From contig JACYXH010000429.1 of assembly GCA_026745465.1 (NCBI GenBank), positions 5,813,833-5,877,832 of the forward strand: a stretch of 64,000 nt of DNA. Direction: 5' to 3'. Shown here piece by piece: positions 45,609 through 56,355 of the stretch (position 1 is the stretch's first letter; the number at the start of each line of letters is the position of its first letter). The stretch is from Lota lota (lineage: Eukaryota; Chordata; Actinopteri; Gadiformes; Lotidae). A model generated the notes under the pieces. The model was given only the letters and a program-made list of their open reading frames with translations, was not told the origin of the DNA and did no database searches. The position numbers and the translations under genes are program-made.

Positions 45609-47285
45609 TGACCTTTTCCGTGGGCATGGGTTAATTACAACGGATTTATTTTCTTTTGAAGAGGACTGTGCAGTCAAAGATAATCTGTGGTATTGGAGGC
45701 AGTCCAAAGACGGAGAGGAAGGAAGTGTATGAAAGGTTGGGGTGGAGATGAGTGTGTTTGCTGTGTGGGTAGAGACAGGATGTTGGGGGAGCTAGGCAAC
45801 ACACGGATCACTAATGACCATCTTATCGCAGAGAACGATTTAATTTAAGTATGTTTCATTACGGGGAAGTAAGACTTGCTTTAAGAAAAATGCTGTAGAA
45901 ATCCAAATGTACATCAAACAAATGTACAAATGTGATCTAAGCAAACGTGACATGTACCTGTACACACAGGTTCAACGCTGCTCCACGACCCATCTGCCTG
46001 GCAGGTGCGAGAGTGTTGTCCAATGATACGGTAGCCGGGTTCGCAGGTGAAATCACACCTGGAGTCCACCACAAAACCCTGGGTGCAAGTGTACCTGCCG
46101 TGCGGGTTCAAGTGCAGCACATGGCAGCGTTTTCCTACAGAAAGCACACACAAGGGAGGGGGGAGGTACTCTCGTGAGGGAGGGAACTTTATTAGTCTTT
46201 CGCATTAATTACACACTGGTTTTATTCTTGCCATAAATAGCTGTGATACCGTTAAAAAAACAATAACGTTGTTCACTTCACTTTTGATCAAATTCTCATT
46301 TTTAAATGATCCTATAGGAGTCACCAGAATCTCGAAAAAAGACCAGTGCATTTTATTTGTGTAGCCATAAGTCTCAAAGGATTTCAAAGTCCCACTGTGG
46401 AGTGTGTGTGGATGATGGCTGGTTTAAGCAGCCTCATCTGACCTGAGTCAGACTGATTGGACTCTGGGGCTGGATGAGGCTGCACACCTGTTGTACATTG
46501 AGCAATCAATGTGCACAGGTTAAACCAGCCATCTCCACACACACTCAAGGAGATCTCCGGCATGGCAGCAAGTTACAGGTCCTGCTGTGTATCATTATAC
46601 TCAACCTTGGCAATAAACCGGTTCCAACATCACCACCCTGCGTCCTTGTAATGTGGGAGCCCAGTAAAATTCACCTAGGTGGAGTGTAGCATTGTCATTG
46701 CTACACCCACATTTCCCAATACCCCTTAACACTAAGCCCTCTAAAGGGAGGAGAAACTCCACAAATACAGTGGAATAAACCTGGAGAAGGCACACTGAAT
46801 AGGGATCCCTCCTTCCAGCCTGGGATGTTTAGAACCAAGTGCAGTAGGTGCCGAATGGTCATATAATGGCACCGTAAGACAAAGCAGAAACGAGGATTAG
46901 TAAGATCAAGAAGACCCCAGTAGATCTGCTAGAACGTACGTCTGCAGTAGGCCGTGCCAGACCAGCGACGGTTGGCCAGGCATTGAACGGAGGACTTGCC
47001 CATGAGCCTGTACCCGCGGTCACAAGTCATCTCGCAGCGGGTGCCTAGCGTGCTGCGGTAGCTTTTTCCCCGAGGGGAGACACAGTTCACCTCCCCATTG
47101 GCCAGGCTCGGAGAATGACACCATGTTGGATCTGATGCCACAAAACACATTGAGTATCTGAGTCGCTGAAAAAAAGGTTGAACACTTGTATGTGATGTGG
47201 TAGACAGTCAAAATGAAGAAAAATATAAATACATTTTCAACTGAAATTAAATTCTCATGCATTAGCATAGCTTACTAACGGTGTA

Positions 47286-47329
<44 letters not shown>

Positions 47330-48580
47330 TTACACACATACCATTGTAGTCCAGTCTTGGGCCTTCTTCAATTGGTTCTTCTTCTGACACCAACTCATAG
47401 TTGCTGTACGTTTCCTCCCATCCAGATGAAACTATAATGACACACCATCAAGTTTATATTCAATTTAGTTACTCTCAACTCAAAACGCTCAAAAGCGTTT
47501 CCCCTCCAGCACCATGCTGCTTTGTACTAATCTTTTGCGTGTGCCGTTTCTGTTTGGAGCAGCTCAATGCATTCCACTCCTGAGAGTACTGGTGGAGAGG
47601 AGACGAGGAGCAGAGGGAGGGGAGAGAAGGCTTAAAGTTTATTAAAGCTATTTTGTTGGCAGTTTCAACCCTTTGCTTTTGCCTTTGTCTGATTCATGTG
47701 GTGCTATGATCTTTGTGTCGTAAATGTAATCCTTTCCACCCATGTAATGTGAATGACTTTTCTGACCATAAGTTCTAGCAAAAACACACAAATTTGCTCC
47801 GATTATAAAAACATGTTGAAACTGCTGCCCTCCTGCTGTGTTGGGGGAACTGTGCCCACGTAAGCACAATTTTTCCGGATGTGAATACAACTTTCCATAC
47901 AGTAAGACTCCCTCAGCAGCATAGTACTCTGTCTCTCGCTTGCCATTTGTGGTTAATGCTCATAGTCACTCTCTCTCTCACTGGGATCTTAAACTATGTT
48001 TAGAAGACAGGGGAATATTCCCACCCCCCATCTTCACTAGTTTGTTTTTGGCATGACATTAATGTGATGCTTGCTTTGACTCAACTTTCATCTGGCACAA
48101 TGACAGCATCAAGGAGCCCAATGAGCTGTTTTAATTAGGAATACATTATTGCATTTTTTCTGGAGTTTGTCATATGGAACAAGGAACACATTTTAGTAGA
48201 CGGTAGTTTGGCTGCTTTTTCACATTTCAGCAATTTCACTGGGTTGAATGTTCCATTCAGTGAAAGCTTCTTCTAATTTTTCCCACAGAGACTTTAACAG
48301 AAAATGAGTTCCAGAGGAGAGAAGTGAACACGACTTCTTACCAATATACATGATGGTCTGAACATACTCTGCAAGCCATGTTCAATGTGGTATTCAAATG
48401 AATGTGATATCATGTATTATTGACGGTAGCAAATACATTACAAACACTTTCATCTCTGATCTGATAACAGGGGATAATCTATGACTATTGAGCAAGGTCA
48501 AAAACTAAAAGATATTTCTTGATAATTCTTAATATCTGATTTATTTTTTAGCTTTTATTGTTCGTTATCTGAATCAATTC

Positions 48581-48678
<98 letters not shown>

Positions 48679-49261
48679 CCTGTGTATGTGGGGGGGGGGG
48701 GGGGGGGGGGGGTGAAAGATAGCTTTGCCGCAGGAGGTATTGGAGACTCAGTAATAAGATGGTAGTAGAGATTAAAGTGCCACTGATTACTAATTACAAA
48801 AACCTCTACCGACACAGGAAAGACACAGGAGGCCATAGAGTAAGCTGTTGTAGAACCCAATCTGGTATTGTTTGTTTGAGCCTATAGTCAGAGTTGTGAA
48901 GCGTCCTTGGGTGATGAGATGGGTGATAATCATTACAGGGGTAGATCTGCAATAACCCAGCCCATCTGTGTTTAGTAAAAATGTTATTGTTTGTGGAGAT
49001 GCAACTATTTCCTCTCTGCATGGGTATCTAGCCCATTCCCAGCAAGCCTTTTTTCAGCAAACAAAATAATCAATTCATGCAGTCAAGTAACACCTTTAGA
49101 GTAAAGAGTTGAAATGGTTGGTTACACCAAAAGAGAAGACACATAGCATTTTTTAAGAAAGTAAAAAATCGAGGTCCGATTTTCTTTGTTCGGATCCATA
49201 ACTACTCACCTGTGACGTAGAAGATCAATATTACAACGACGCCGTGTAATGTAACTGGCAT
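43400..49261 (-). CDS. srpx2: Sushi repeat-containing protein X-linked 2
   Basis: Ten coding exons on the minus strand: 49261-49210, 47431-47342, 47131-46940, 46134-45958, 45494-45371, 45288-45167, 45004-44825, 44370-44237, 44113-43992 and 43580-43400. They give 457 codons (human 465). SRPX2 is a secreted protein that binds uPAR and acts in angiogenesis and synapse formation. Exon 1 is a signal peptide ([17 protein letters not shown]). Sushi 1 (exon 3) has [17 protein letters not shown] and RRWSGTAYC. Sushi 2 (exon 4) has [17 protein letters not shown] domain spans exons 5-6 ([28 protein letters not shown]). Sushi 3 is exon 7 ([13 protein letters not shown]). The C-terminal DUF4174-type domain (exons 8-10) has [33 protein letters not shown] and [27 protein letters not shown] and the final RDFCV fit SRPX2 rather than SRPX. 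The exon 7 acceptor is CTAAG before TCAGAAG, the only choice that keeps the frame. Poly(A) signals (TTTATT) lie at 43184-43193. Confidence 0.94.
45545..45604. repeat. (GA)n microsatellite in srpx2 intron 4
   Basis: About 29 GA units, a (TC)n tract in srpx2 sense. Confidence 0.95.
46400..46546. repeat. Three-stem (cloverleaf-like) inverted-repeat unit in srpx2 intron 3
   Basis: Outer arms at 46400-46425 and 46521-46546 (GAGTGTGTGTGG...GGCTGGTTTA, about 26 bp, one small gap) enclose two further hairpins. These are 46428-46438 with 46473-46483 (GCAGCCTCATC) and 46486-46501 with 46506-46520 (ACCTGTTGTACATTGA). It is probably a non-autonomous element; the family is not known to me. Confidence 0.6.
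48583..48712. repeat. (GT)n followed by a poly-G run
   Basis: About 43 GT units, a CGCGCGCG block, then about 23 consecutive G in srpx2 intron 1. Confidence 0.95.
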
Positions 49262-49641
49262 GGTGAAACTTGGTCGTCCAAAGTAAAGTTATGTGGATCT
49301 CCGGGGGTTAAATCCCCAGCATGTCATACGGCCGTTCCCTTTAAATACAATGCAGTGGGGAATACGAAAGGACCCAGCAGCGTATTGCGAGTTTCCCCCA
49401 ACTATCCAACTCATCTTACAAAATATAGAAACTGCCACTAGGTGGCACTTTTTGGTCAATACCTACCACACGGCCCCCTTACAAACCTGTTCCCATAATC
49501 AAATGGAGGAATCAGATGCGTGTTTGTTTTCTGAAATCCCAAGTGTGTAAACCTATATTTTAATAGCCACCTTACAAATGTATTTATCGTCTTGTACGCA
49601 CGTCGACACACACACGCCTGCACGCACACACACACGCACGT

Positions 49642-49676
<35 letters not shown>

Positions 49677-50031
49677 ACACACACACACAGATGCATGCAT
49701 AAACACATACATAAGCTACGCTACAAACAAAAGGGGACTTCACATCAATAACGAATCGTTACTGTTGTTGATTTGCTTTTGATTTGAAAGACAGATTATA
49801 AAAAAAAAAAATTGGTTTATTTCCCATTGCTATCTTGCATTCATCGGCGCTTCAGCACCATCCTCAGGACTCTCCCCACTCCCTCAGGAAAGTGAAATGC
49901 GGGTTAGTGACGACACTTCCCCCCACTCCTAGGATTTATTGTGCAAAGTTCTTTTCCCCCAATAGGACGCAGGAAAGTTTTCTCTTGTCGCCCACGTATC
50001 GGAAAAAAAAAAAAAGAAGAAAGACGCCAAC
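49262..50031. promoter_or_regulatory. Head-to-head promoter interval of srpx2 and tspan7
   Basis: The start codons of srpx2 (minus) and the tetraspanin (plus) are 770 bp apart, so both promoters must lie here unless upstream non-coding exons exist. A broken (AC)n microsatellite with CACGTG-like interruptions lies at about 49600-49690. No TATA box was seen. Confidence 0.55.
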
Positions 50032-52761
50032 ATGTCCCCACCGTCGAGACGGCTCCAGACAAAGCCTGCGATTACCTGCCTCAAGACCTTCCTTATTTCC
50101 TACAGTCTCATATTCTGGGTAAGTTTGTGTGGATATATAACTGCTAAGGAAACAATGGGCTAAAGCGGCGATGCCAACGTAGCATGGATCCTTCTAAAAC
50201 CGCATATATTAATTAGGATTTTGCACCCATGCGAAGGTGTCGATTGGAAATGCTTTGTCTTCAGCACTTGAAATTGCGACTTCTTTGTTGTTGAGAAGCA
50301 CTTGTTTGAAGTAAACAAACGCAACAACAGACGGAGCAGAACCGTTTCACTGTAGCCACTCGGCCACGCAAACAGTTACATTACACTTTCAATAGCACGA
50401 ATACTTTTTCTAAAACATACAACGTTTGACATTGTATGCATGTAAGTAACAATTGTTCAAATAACACTGAGGGAATTATAGAATATGACTACCATAACTT
50501 AATGTAGCCTATATTTTAGAAGCGGGAGTTTTAAGGGCATGGAATCTACGTAAGTTACATTGTCTATGGTAATAAATCGTTGTGGTCCTTTGTGGACATT
50601 CATCACAACGTCACTTGTCTAAGTGGGTGCAGAGTTCAGGTTTATTTGACAATTTATTGGTTGGGTGAGCTGATGACTATCGAAGCCTAATGCAGAGACA
50701 GAGAGGCTGATGTGTACAATCTCTAACCTGCGGGTGTGCGGCCTAAAGTGTTGTAAGTGCAGGATGGACGTGTACATCTAAGTAGTGTCTAAATATCTAA
50801 CAGTTGCCTGAAGTTTAAATACAGCGAAGCTTACGTTATCTCATGGCACGTATTACTGACCACCTCTTTGTCTGTAAGCTACACATTTTATAGTGAGCCT
50901 TGGTGGTACAAATATGAACGGACTCGATTGATTTACCGGGTGTGTGTCTGTGTCTAAACGTTTTCTTTAAAAGCCCCTTTGTATCTCTTGAGAATTTGTG
51001 CCGACATTCCTTCTATTGCTTCCAGGCCACAGGCGTGATCTTGCTGGCCGTCGGTGTGTGGGGAAAAGTCAGCCTAGAAGCCTACTTGTCGCTGGCTGCT
51101 GACCAGAGCACTAACGCGCCATATGTCCTCATCGGGACCGGAGCCTTCATTATTATCTTTGGGTTGTTTGGTTGCTTTGCAACGTGCCGAGGAAGCCCAT
51201 GGATGCTCAAACTGGTCAGTGTTGTGCATCGTTCTTGCGATGTTATATCATATACTTCAAGCGTACTTTGAACGTCTTGCAGTGAACTAATCTTTTGCGT
51301 TATCTTTTGATGTTGTTTGTGTTTGGTCAGTATGCTATGTTCCTGACCTTGGTGTTCTTGGCTGAACTTGTGGCTGGAATCTCAGGCTTCATCTTTAGGC
51401 ACGAGGTGAGAAATGGACTCCAACCCACTTTGAGCACTACAATTAAAATGGCCACATTTCTTTACAGTTCACATGAATATCATAATTCTGGATTCCCCAG
51501 CTCAAACACATACTGGACAAGGCCTTCACAAACGCTGTGACGCACTACAACACCACAGACAGCCAGCACAATGCCCTGGACACCATTCAGATGACTGTAA
51601 GTAGTAAACACTGGCTCAGCTGGTTCTAAAATCATGTAAACCTAGGAACTCCAGTCGCCTTTTCCTCTCTGGGGTCTTTTTATTTATTTATTTATTAGTA
51701 TTATCTTAAAAGACTCCAACGTTTTCAAACAGGTAAAACATTTTAAAAAAGCCTAAATCTCTTGCACCCTTAGGACTGTTTTAATTTGGTCCCACTTTTG
51801 GTCAACATCATTGCGGTCTTATTTGTTTTCTGTCACTCGCTCACTCCTTTCCCTGTGAAGTTGGGTTGCTGTGGCGCCAATAAATACACAGACTGGAACG
51901 GGACAGCCTACTTCAAAGAGAACGGCATTCCGACCAGCTGCTGTAAGGACAAGAGTATCTGCACCCCGGAGAGCCTCAAAGATTTTCAACAGGCCGCAAC
52001 AGAGGTGTACCAAAAGGTACGGATTGAGTGCCGTCCCACTCCTCGCAAAGTTTGGTTCTTAGTTGGTGTTGGAGAACTAAATCGTGAATTGATGAAGAAG
52101 TGGGTTTTGCGTGATGGAAGGTGTCAATTTGTTTACACTGAGGGTGTTGATGTGATTGGGTCTTGGCTGTGTTGTCTTGAATTGTGTTTTATGCTTTTTA
52201 TTGTCTTGGTCTTTACGGCTGTAGGGCTGTTTCTTGGTGGTGTCCACTATAATGGAAGCTAATCTGGGAATCATCGCCGGGGTCTCCTTTGGAATAGCAT
52301 TCTTCCAGGTACAAAAGCTGATTCAAAAGATTACCTTCTATTGCTGCCTATGTCGAGTCAATTTTATGTGTAGCCCTTAATCACATTTACAGTCTTCAAA
52401 GGCACCCCAGGCCTTATTCTGCACCCCTCCCCAAAGTTACGGATAGACTCTCTAATTATCAAGGAAGAGACAATGAGAAGGAACACAGAAAGAGGGATCC
52501 CTTCTTCCAGAGAGGGTTAGGAGTGCAATGAGTGCTATAATGGGCAGACGTAATGGCAGCAAAACAAGCAATTTAATAAAAATTAAGTTGTAAGAAAATA
52601 GAAAATGGGCCATGAGTCCATGTCCATTGTTGAGTTCTGAGGGGCTCCATGTGTTTGTCTATATGGTGAGTGTATGGTTTTTATTCACACAGCTCATTGG
52701 AATGTTCCTGGCCTGCTGCTTGTCCCGGTACATAACCAACAACCAGTACGAGATGGTCTAG
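50032..52761 (+). CDS. tspan7: Tetraspanin-7/6-type membrane protein
   Basis: Seven coding exons, all phase 0: 50032-50118, 51026-51214, 51331-51405, 51501-51596, 51861-52016, 52225-52308 and 52693-52761, giving 251 codons (human TSPAN7 249, TSPAN6 245). Tetraspanins organise membrane microdomains. Four transmembrane segments are visible: exon 1-2 (SLIFW-ATGVILLAVGVWG), exon 2 (YVLIGTGAFIIIFGLFGCFA), exon 3 (FLTLVFLAELVAGISGF) and exons 6-7. The large loop has the CCG motif (LGCCGANKYTDW), SCC, and two further cysteines, six in all. The tail ends NNQYEMV. GTG...FGLFGCFATCRGSPWMLKL and AELVAGISGF are TSPAN7-like; the N-terminus PSRRLQTKP and WGKVSLE are TSPAN6-like. Gene order beside srpx2 suggests TSPAN6, and adjacency to mid1ip1l suggests TSPAN7, so the symbol is provisional. 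A further 3' UTR exon probably starts at 53117 after TTACAG. Confidence 0.88.
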
Positions 52762-53116
52762 GAAAACAACACGGGTAAAATGCTAAGGCGTTCAGCGTAA
52801 GACTTATAGGCATTTTCATAAATGCTGTCTTTCCAGAACTAAATTTCGTTGAACTGTGATGCCTCATGTTAAATGTATAATGAAGTTTTGATAATGCTGT
52901 ATTCAAGTCTTCAACCCTAGATCTAAAATACTTCCCTAATATTCATTTCATACTTCAGTGGAACAATTTAGTGATGAAAGTTTAGTGATGAAATTGCATT
53001 GTTTCTTTTCAAAAAGGCCTTGTCTAATATTGAATTATTCAAGTGTTTCATGAAATGCCTAAACCCAAGTAACTGCATCCATCTCCCTCTCTGTCCCGCT
53101 GTCTCTGTGTTACAGA

Positions 53117-53720
53117 TGTGCACCAGCAGGGGAAAATACTGAATTCATAATTTTCTCATACTTTTATTATTGTATGTTTACTTATATTGTTTTAGTGACA
53201 AAAATAACATTTGCTGCTTCTTTTATTTGACATAACCAATGGCAACCAAGTAGAAGGGAACTGGCATGAATTGATAAGGGATATGTTTGCTGCTTTTCTT
53301 AAAGGAAAAAAGAAAAAGGGAGCCAATTCATTCTGTAGTAAATATGTTACCGTTTCATTCCATCGTACCCTGCCAATTGGTAAACATTTCCAATTCTATC
53401 AAAGGTTGTGTTGATGTGCTGCCTACAATGTTTTGTAATTTTGCTATATTTAGTTTGTGATAATGCTATTAAAAAAAGCTGATATACATTGAAGCAAAAC
53501 CAAGTGAATTGTTGAGTGAATTATGAGTATATTGCTTATATAATGGGTAAATAAGAGGTTAGATATATTTAACCTCATGCTTTACTTCCCCATAACTAAT
53601 CTTTATAGTACGGTTGTCAGTGTTATTGTTATTCATTTGTCATAAACATATGGCCTGTTAAGCCCTTTGAGACTAACTGTGACTAAAGGCTATACAAATA
53701 AAGTTGAATTGAATTTAAAT
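53117..53720 (+). other. tspan7: Probable 3' UTR exon of the tetraspanin gene
   Basis: The stop codon exon is followed after about 18 bp by GGTAAAA, a possible donor, and TTACAG at 53111-53116 is a good acceptor. The sequence then runs to AATAAA at 53697-53702. The stretch around 53660-53710 (CCCTTTGAGACTAACTG ... AAAGGCTATACAAATAAAG) resembles the 3' tail common to fish LINE/SINE retroposons and may have supplied the poly(A) signal. Confidence 0.45.
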
Positions 53721-54411
53721 GCATGTTTTTTTCATGGTGAAGTACATAGCCTATATTAGTCAGACAGTTAAATAACTTGTAGGCCAAAGGTCCAAAAATA
53801 ATATAAAATCTATTTTAATGGTTCTGAGGAATTTAATGGCAGAGTGGTGTGTCAGGTGTGTTGAGATATGAGGCAATATATATCATATATAATGTCTTTT
53901 GGCAGTATATTATCAGAGTTCCTTTAAAGTTTACCTTTTACAAGTAGCCGTATAACAAGACCATGAATACAATAAATGTGCTGTGCGATGTATGCTGCAT
54001 TTCGAAAGGTTTATTTAATACATTTTTATTCAGATATCAAACGCTCCCGTTCTACGTGGAAACTACGATATTCCTTTCCTACCTCTATTTTCACCATGCA
54101 GAATTTTAACATCTCAACACCATCTCAGGCATGATTTCATTCTCAACACCAGGAGGCAGTACTGTGTAAAATGTGTGTGTAGTCTTTAGAATGTAACGTG
54201 TTTTTTGTTGTTCTTTACTTTTTTATGTCAAAATAATTAGTGACCACAAAAAAAGTGCACATGGCTTGGACCTGTCCTTTATAAGGAAGTGTATTATACG
54301 ATGCATATCATTGCGGAAACGCCAATGGTAATGCATTTGATGGACATTGCTAAAGTGTTCAGCGATTGGATCGCTTGATATCAGGCGCCCCAAGAGCCCG
54401 CCTTCGAGACG

Positions 54412-54640
54412 GTCCCGTCCAATAGGCTCGGTTACAAGGAGCAGAGTTGGGGGCTATTTCTTCTAACCCGGCGTAGTCTGTATAAAAGGCCTTTTCCGCT
54501 GTCAGCTAGTCGGGGGAATTTTCACCGTTCTTCCCGGCAGGTGATGTTCAGAGGAGCTCGAGAAGTTCTCGAGGTTTATATGAACAAAGCACCACCACCA
54601 CCATCAAGAAAGCCCTTCCTCGGTCTACCTCCTAATTCAG
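54412..54640 (+). promoter_or_regulatory. mid1ip1l: mid1ip1l core promoter and 5' non-coding exon
   Basis: A CCAAT box lies at 54419-54423 (GTCCAATAGG) and a strong TATA box, TATAAAAG, at 54481-54488. Transcription is expected to start near 54510-54520. The non-coding exon would end at the donor CAG/GTCGGT after 54640. The matching acceptor is probably ATGAATCAG ending about 55085. Confidence 0.72.
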
Positions 54641-55182
54641 GTCGGTTTATAAATAAACGTTAGCCTATTCGTAACAGCTCATCCTATTGTATTGCACTTG
54701 GGCTAGACGTGCTATTTTTAAATGTTATTAACTACTCTAGTTGCGATTTTTGTTGTTTGGAATACACCTTATTTCTTCTGATCTTAAATATCTAACGTTA
54801 CTAGTTTTTCGCCCCCTCATAACTGCATACAGTTAATCCGTTACCGCGACATACCGCGTCTAGATGTGAACGTCCTGTGCGACGCGCCCTGAATTCTCCC
54901 TGCACTCGGTCTTGTGCGTATGTGTCGGGTTACCTTATGATGGTTAAACTATACAAACGTAGTCCTACGTTAATAACGATCTGTTCTTTGTCGAAATGCA
55001 CACATTGTGGTAGCGTCGGTGCAGCCTTAGGCCTACTTGACATTCACATTTGTTTTTTTCTTTGTGCATTTTTTTTATGAATCAGAAATTGGATCATAGC
55101 ACCACGGGTAATTCGGCGTTTCTTCATTGACTCCACCTGCCTCCTATACTCTCAACCAAGCGAACTCAAAACATCCTTCAAG

Positions 55183-55674
55183 ATGATGCAAATAATCAGC
55201 GACCCGGCTAGCAACAAGCACTCCCTCATCAACATGATGAACCGCTTCATCGCGGCCGCCAACAACATGGATGAGACTATCATGGTGCCGAGCTTGTTGC
55301 GGGATATGCCGCTGGAGGAACGAGCCGAAGCTGCAGAGATTGAAACCAACAACAACCAGCCCTGCCCCAACAAGCAACGGGATATGTACGAGCACTACCT
55401 CCTGCTCAAGTCGATAAAGAACGACATGGAGTGGGGGCTCTTGAAGCGGGAGATGAGCAGCGGTGCCAGCTTCCTCGAGATGGCCGTCAAACAGGAAGAG
55501 CAGAAGCCGGTAACTGGGGATCTGCCCAACGACGACAACAACTCGGACTTGGAGGACCAGTTCCACTTCCACCTCCGAGGACTGTTTGGTGTCCTGTCGA
55601 AGCTCACTGTGCAAGCAGACCACCTCACAAATCGCTACAAAAGGGAGATTGGGGGTGGGAATTTTATGAGATAG
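55183..55674 (+). CDS. mid1ip1l: MID1-interacting protein 1-like (G12/Spot14 family)
   Basis: A single coding exon of 163 codons starts with two consecutive ATGs. It begins MMQIISDPASNKHSLINMMN and contains RFIAAANNMDETIMVPSLLR, RDMYEHYLLLKSIKNDMEWG, and a C-terminal FHFHLRGLFGVLSKLTVQAD then LTNRYKREIG. These are the conserved blocks of the THRSP/Spot14-MID1IP1 family. In mammals MID1IP1 (Mig12) promotes acetyl-CoA carboxylase polymerisation and stabilises microtubules with MID1; the fish G12 protein acts in early development. The length is shorter than human MID1IP1 (183) because the central linker is reduced. A TATA promoter with one upstream non-coding exon fits an inducible or strongly developmentally regulated gene. 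An AATAAA at 56330-56335 probably ends the transcript. Confidence 0.95.
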   Translation: MMQIISDPASNKHSLINMMNRFIAAANNMDETIMVPSLLRDMPLEERAEAAEIETNNNQPCPNKQRDMYEHYLLLKSIKNDMEWGLLKREMSSGASFLEMAVKQEEQKPVTGDLPNDDNNSDLEDQFHFHLRGLFGVLSKLTVQADHLTNRYKREIGGGNFMR

Positions 55675-56355
55675 GTGTTGCTTAAGATAAACTGCACACT
55701 TCGTTAAGACAGGCTTGTTTTCAAAGAGAACGTGGCTGCCAGCTCTACTAAAATAACTGCAATGGACAGCGATCTGACCAGGGCCTTTTCTTTCCCATTC
55801 CTTTGAAAGTATGCTCCATTCTACCCCTTTCCCCAACGTCAGCCAGCTCCACTAAACTTACTTTAAACACCTGCTGTACATGACCCTGAGCCTATAGATC
55901 ATTTTAAATACAGGATTATTTCCATAGTCTTGAGGGTATTGGCACTTGGTTGCTATGCAGAATCTCCCCTAGTCTTTCATTTCAAGTTTGGCTGGGAATT
56001 GGGTCAACTGGGCACTTGATGGGACTGACCTGTAGGAGCATTTTGAATGCTGGCTATTCTGACACGCAAACAAGTGAGTTAAATTCTGTGCTCGAGATCC
56101 TTATCTGAGAGTATATACTTCAACATTTCCAACCCAGTAATTGTAACATTATGTGCCTTGAATTTTTCTATGCCATCCATGCCCTCTCCATTGAATTCCT
56201 ATCCGGCCCCCCTTTTCAGAAATTGGGTTAGCAGTTGTAAGCAGTATTGTAATGAAACCACTTATTTTGTCCTTTTTGAATATTTCATTTTTTATAAATG
56301 TGTATATATATATTGCAGTCCAAATGATAAATAAAGAATTAGAAATAAACCTACT
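55675..56355 (+). other. mid1ip1l: mid1ip1l 3' UTR
   Basis: Non-coding sequence after the stop codon, ending at AATAAA (56330-56335). No other element was recognised. Confidence 0.6.

Noticed and set aside
55144-55836. A 230-codon minus-strand frame over mid1ip1l
   Set aside because: It is antisense to the clearly conserved mid1ip1l protein and results from its codon bias.
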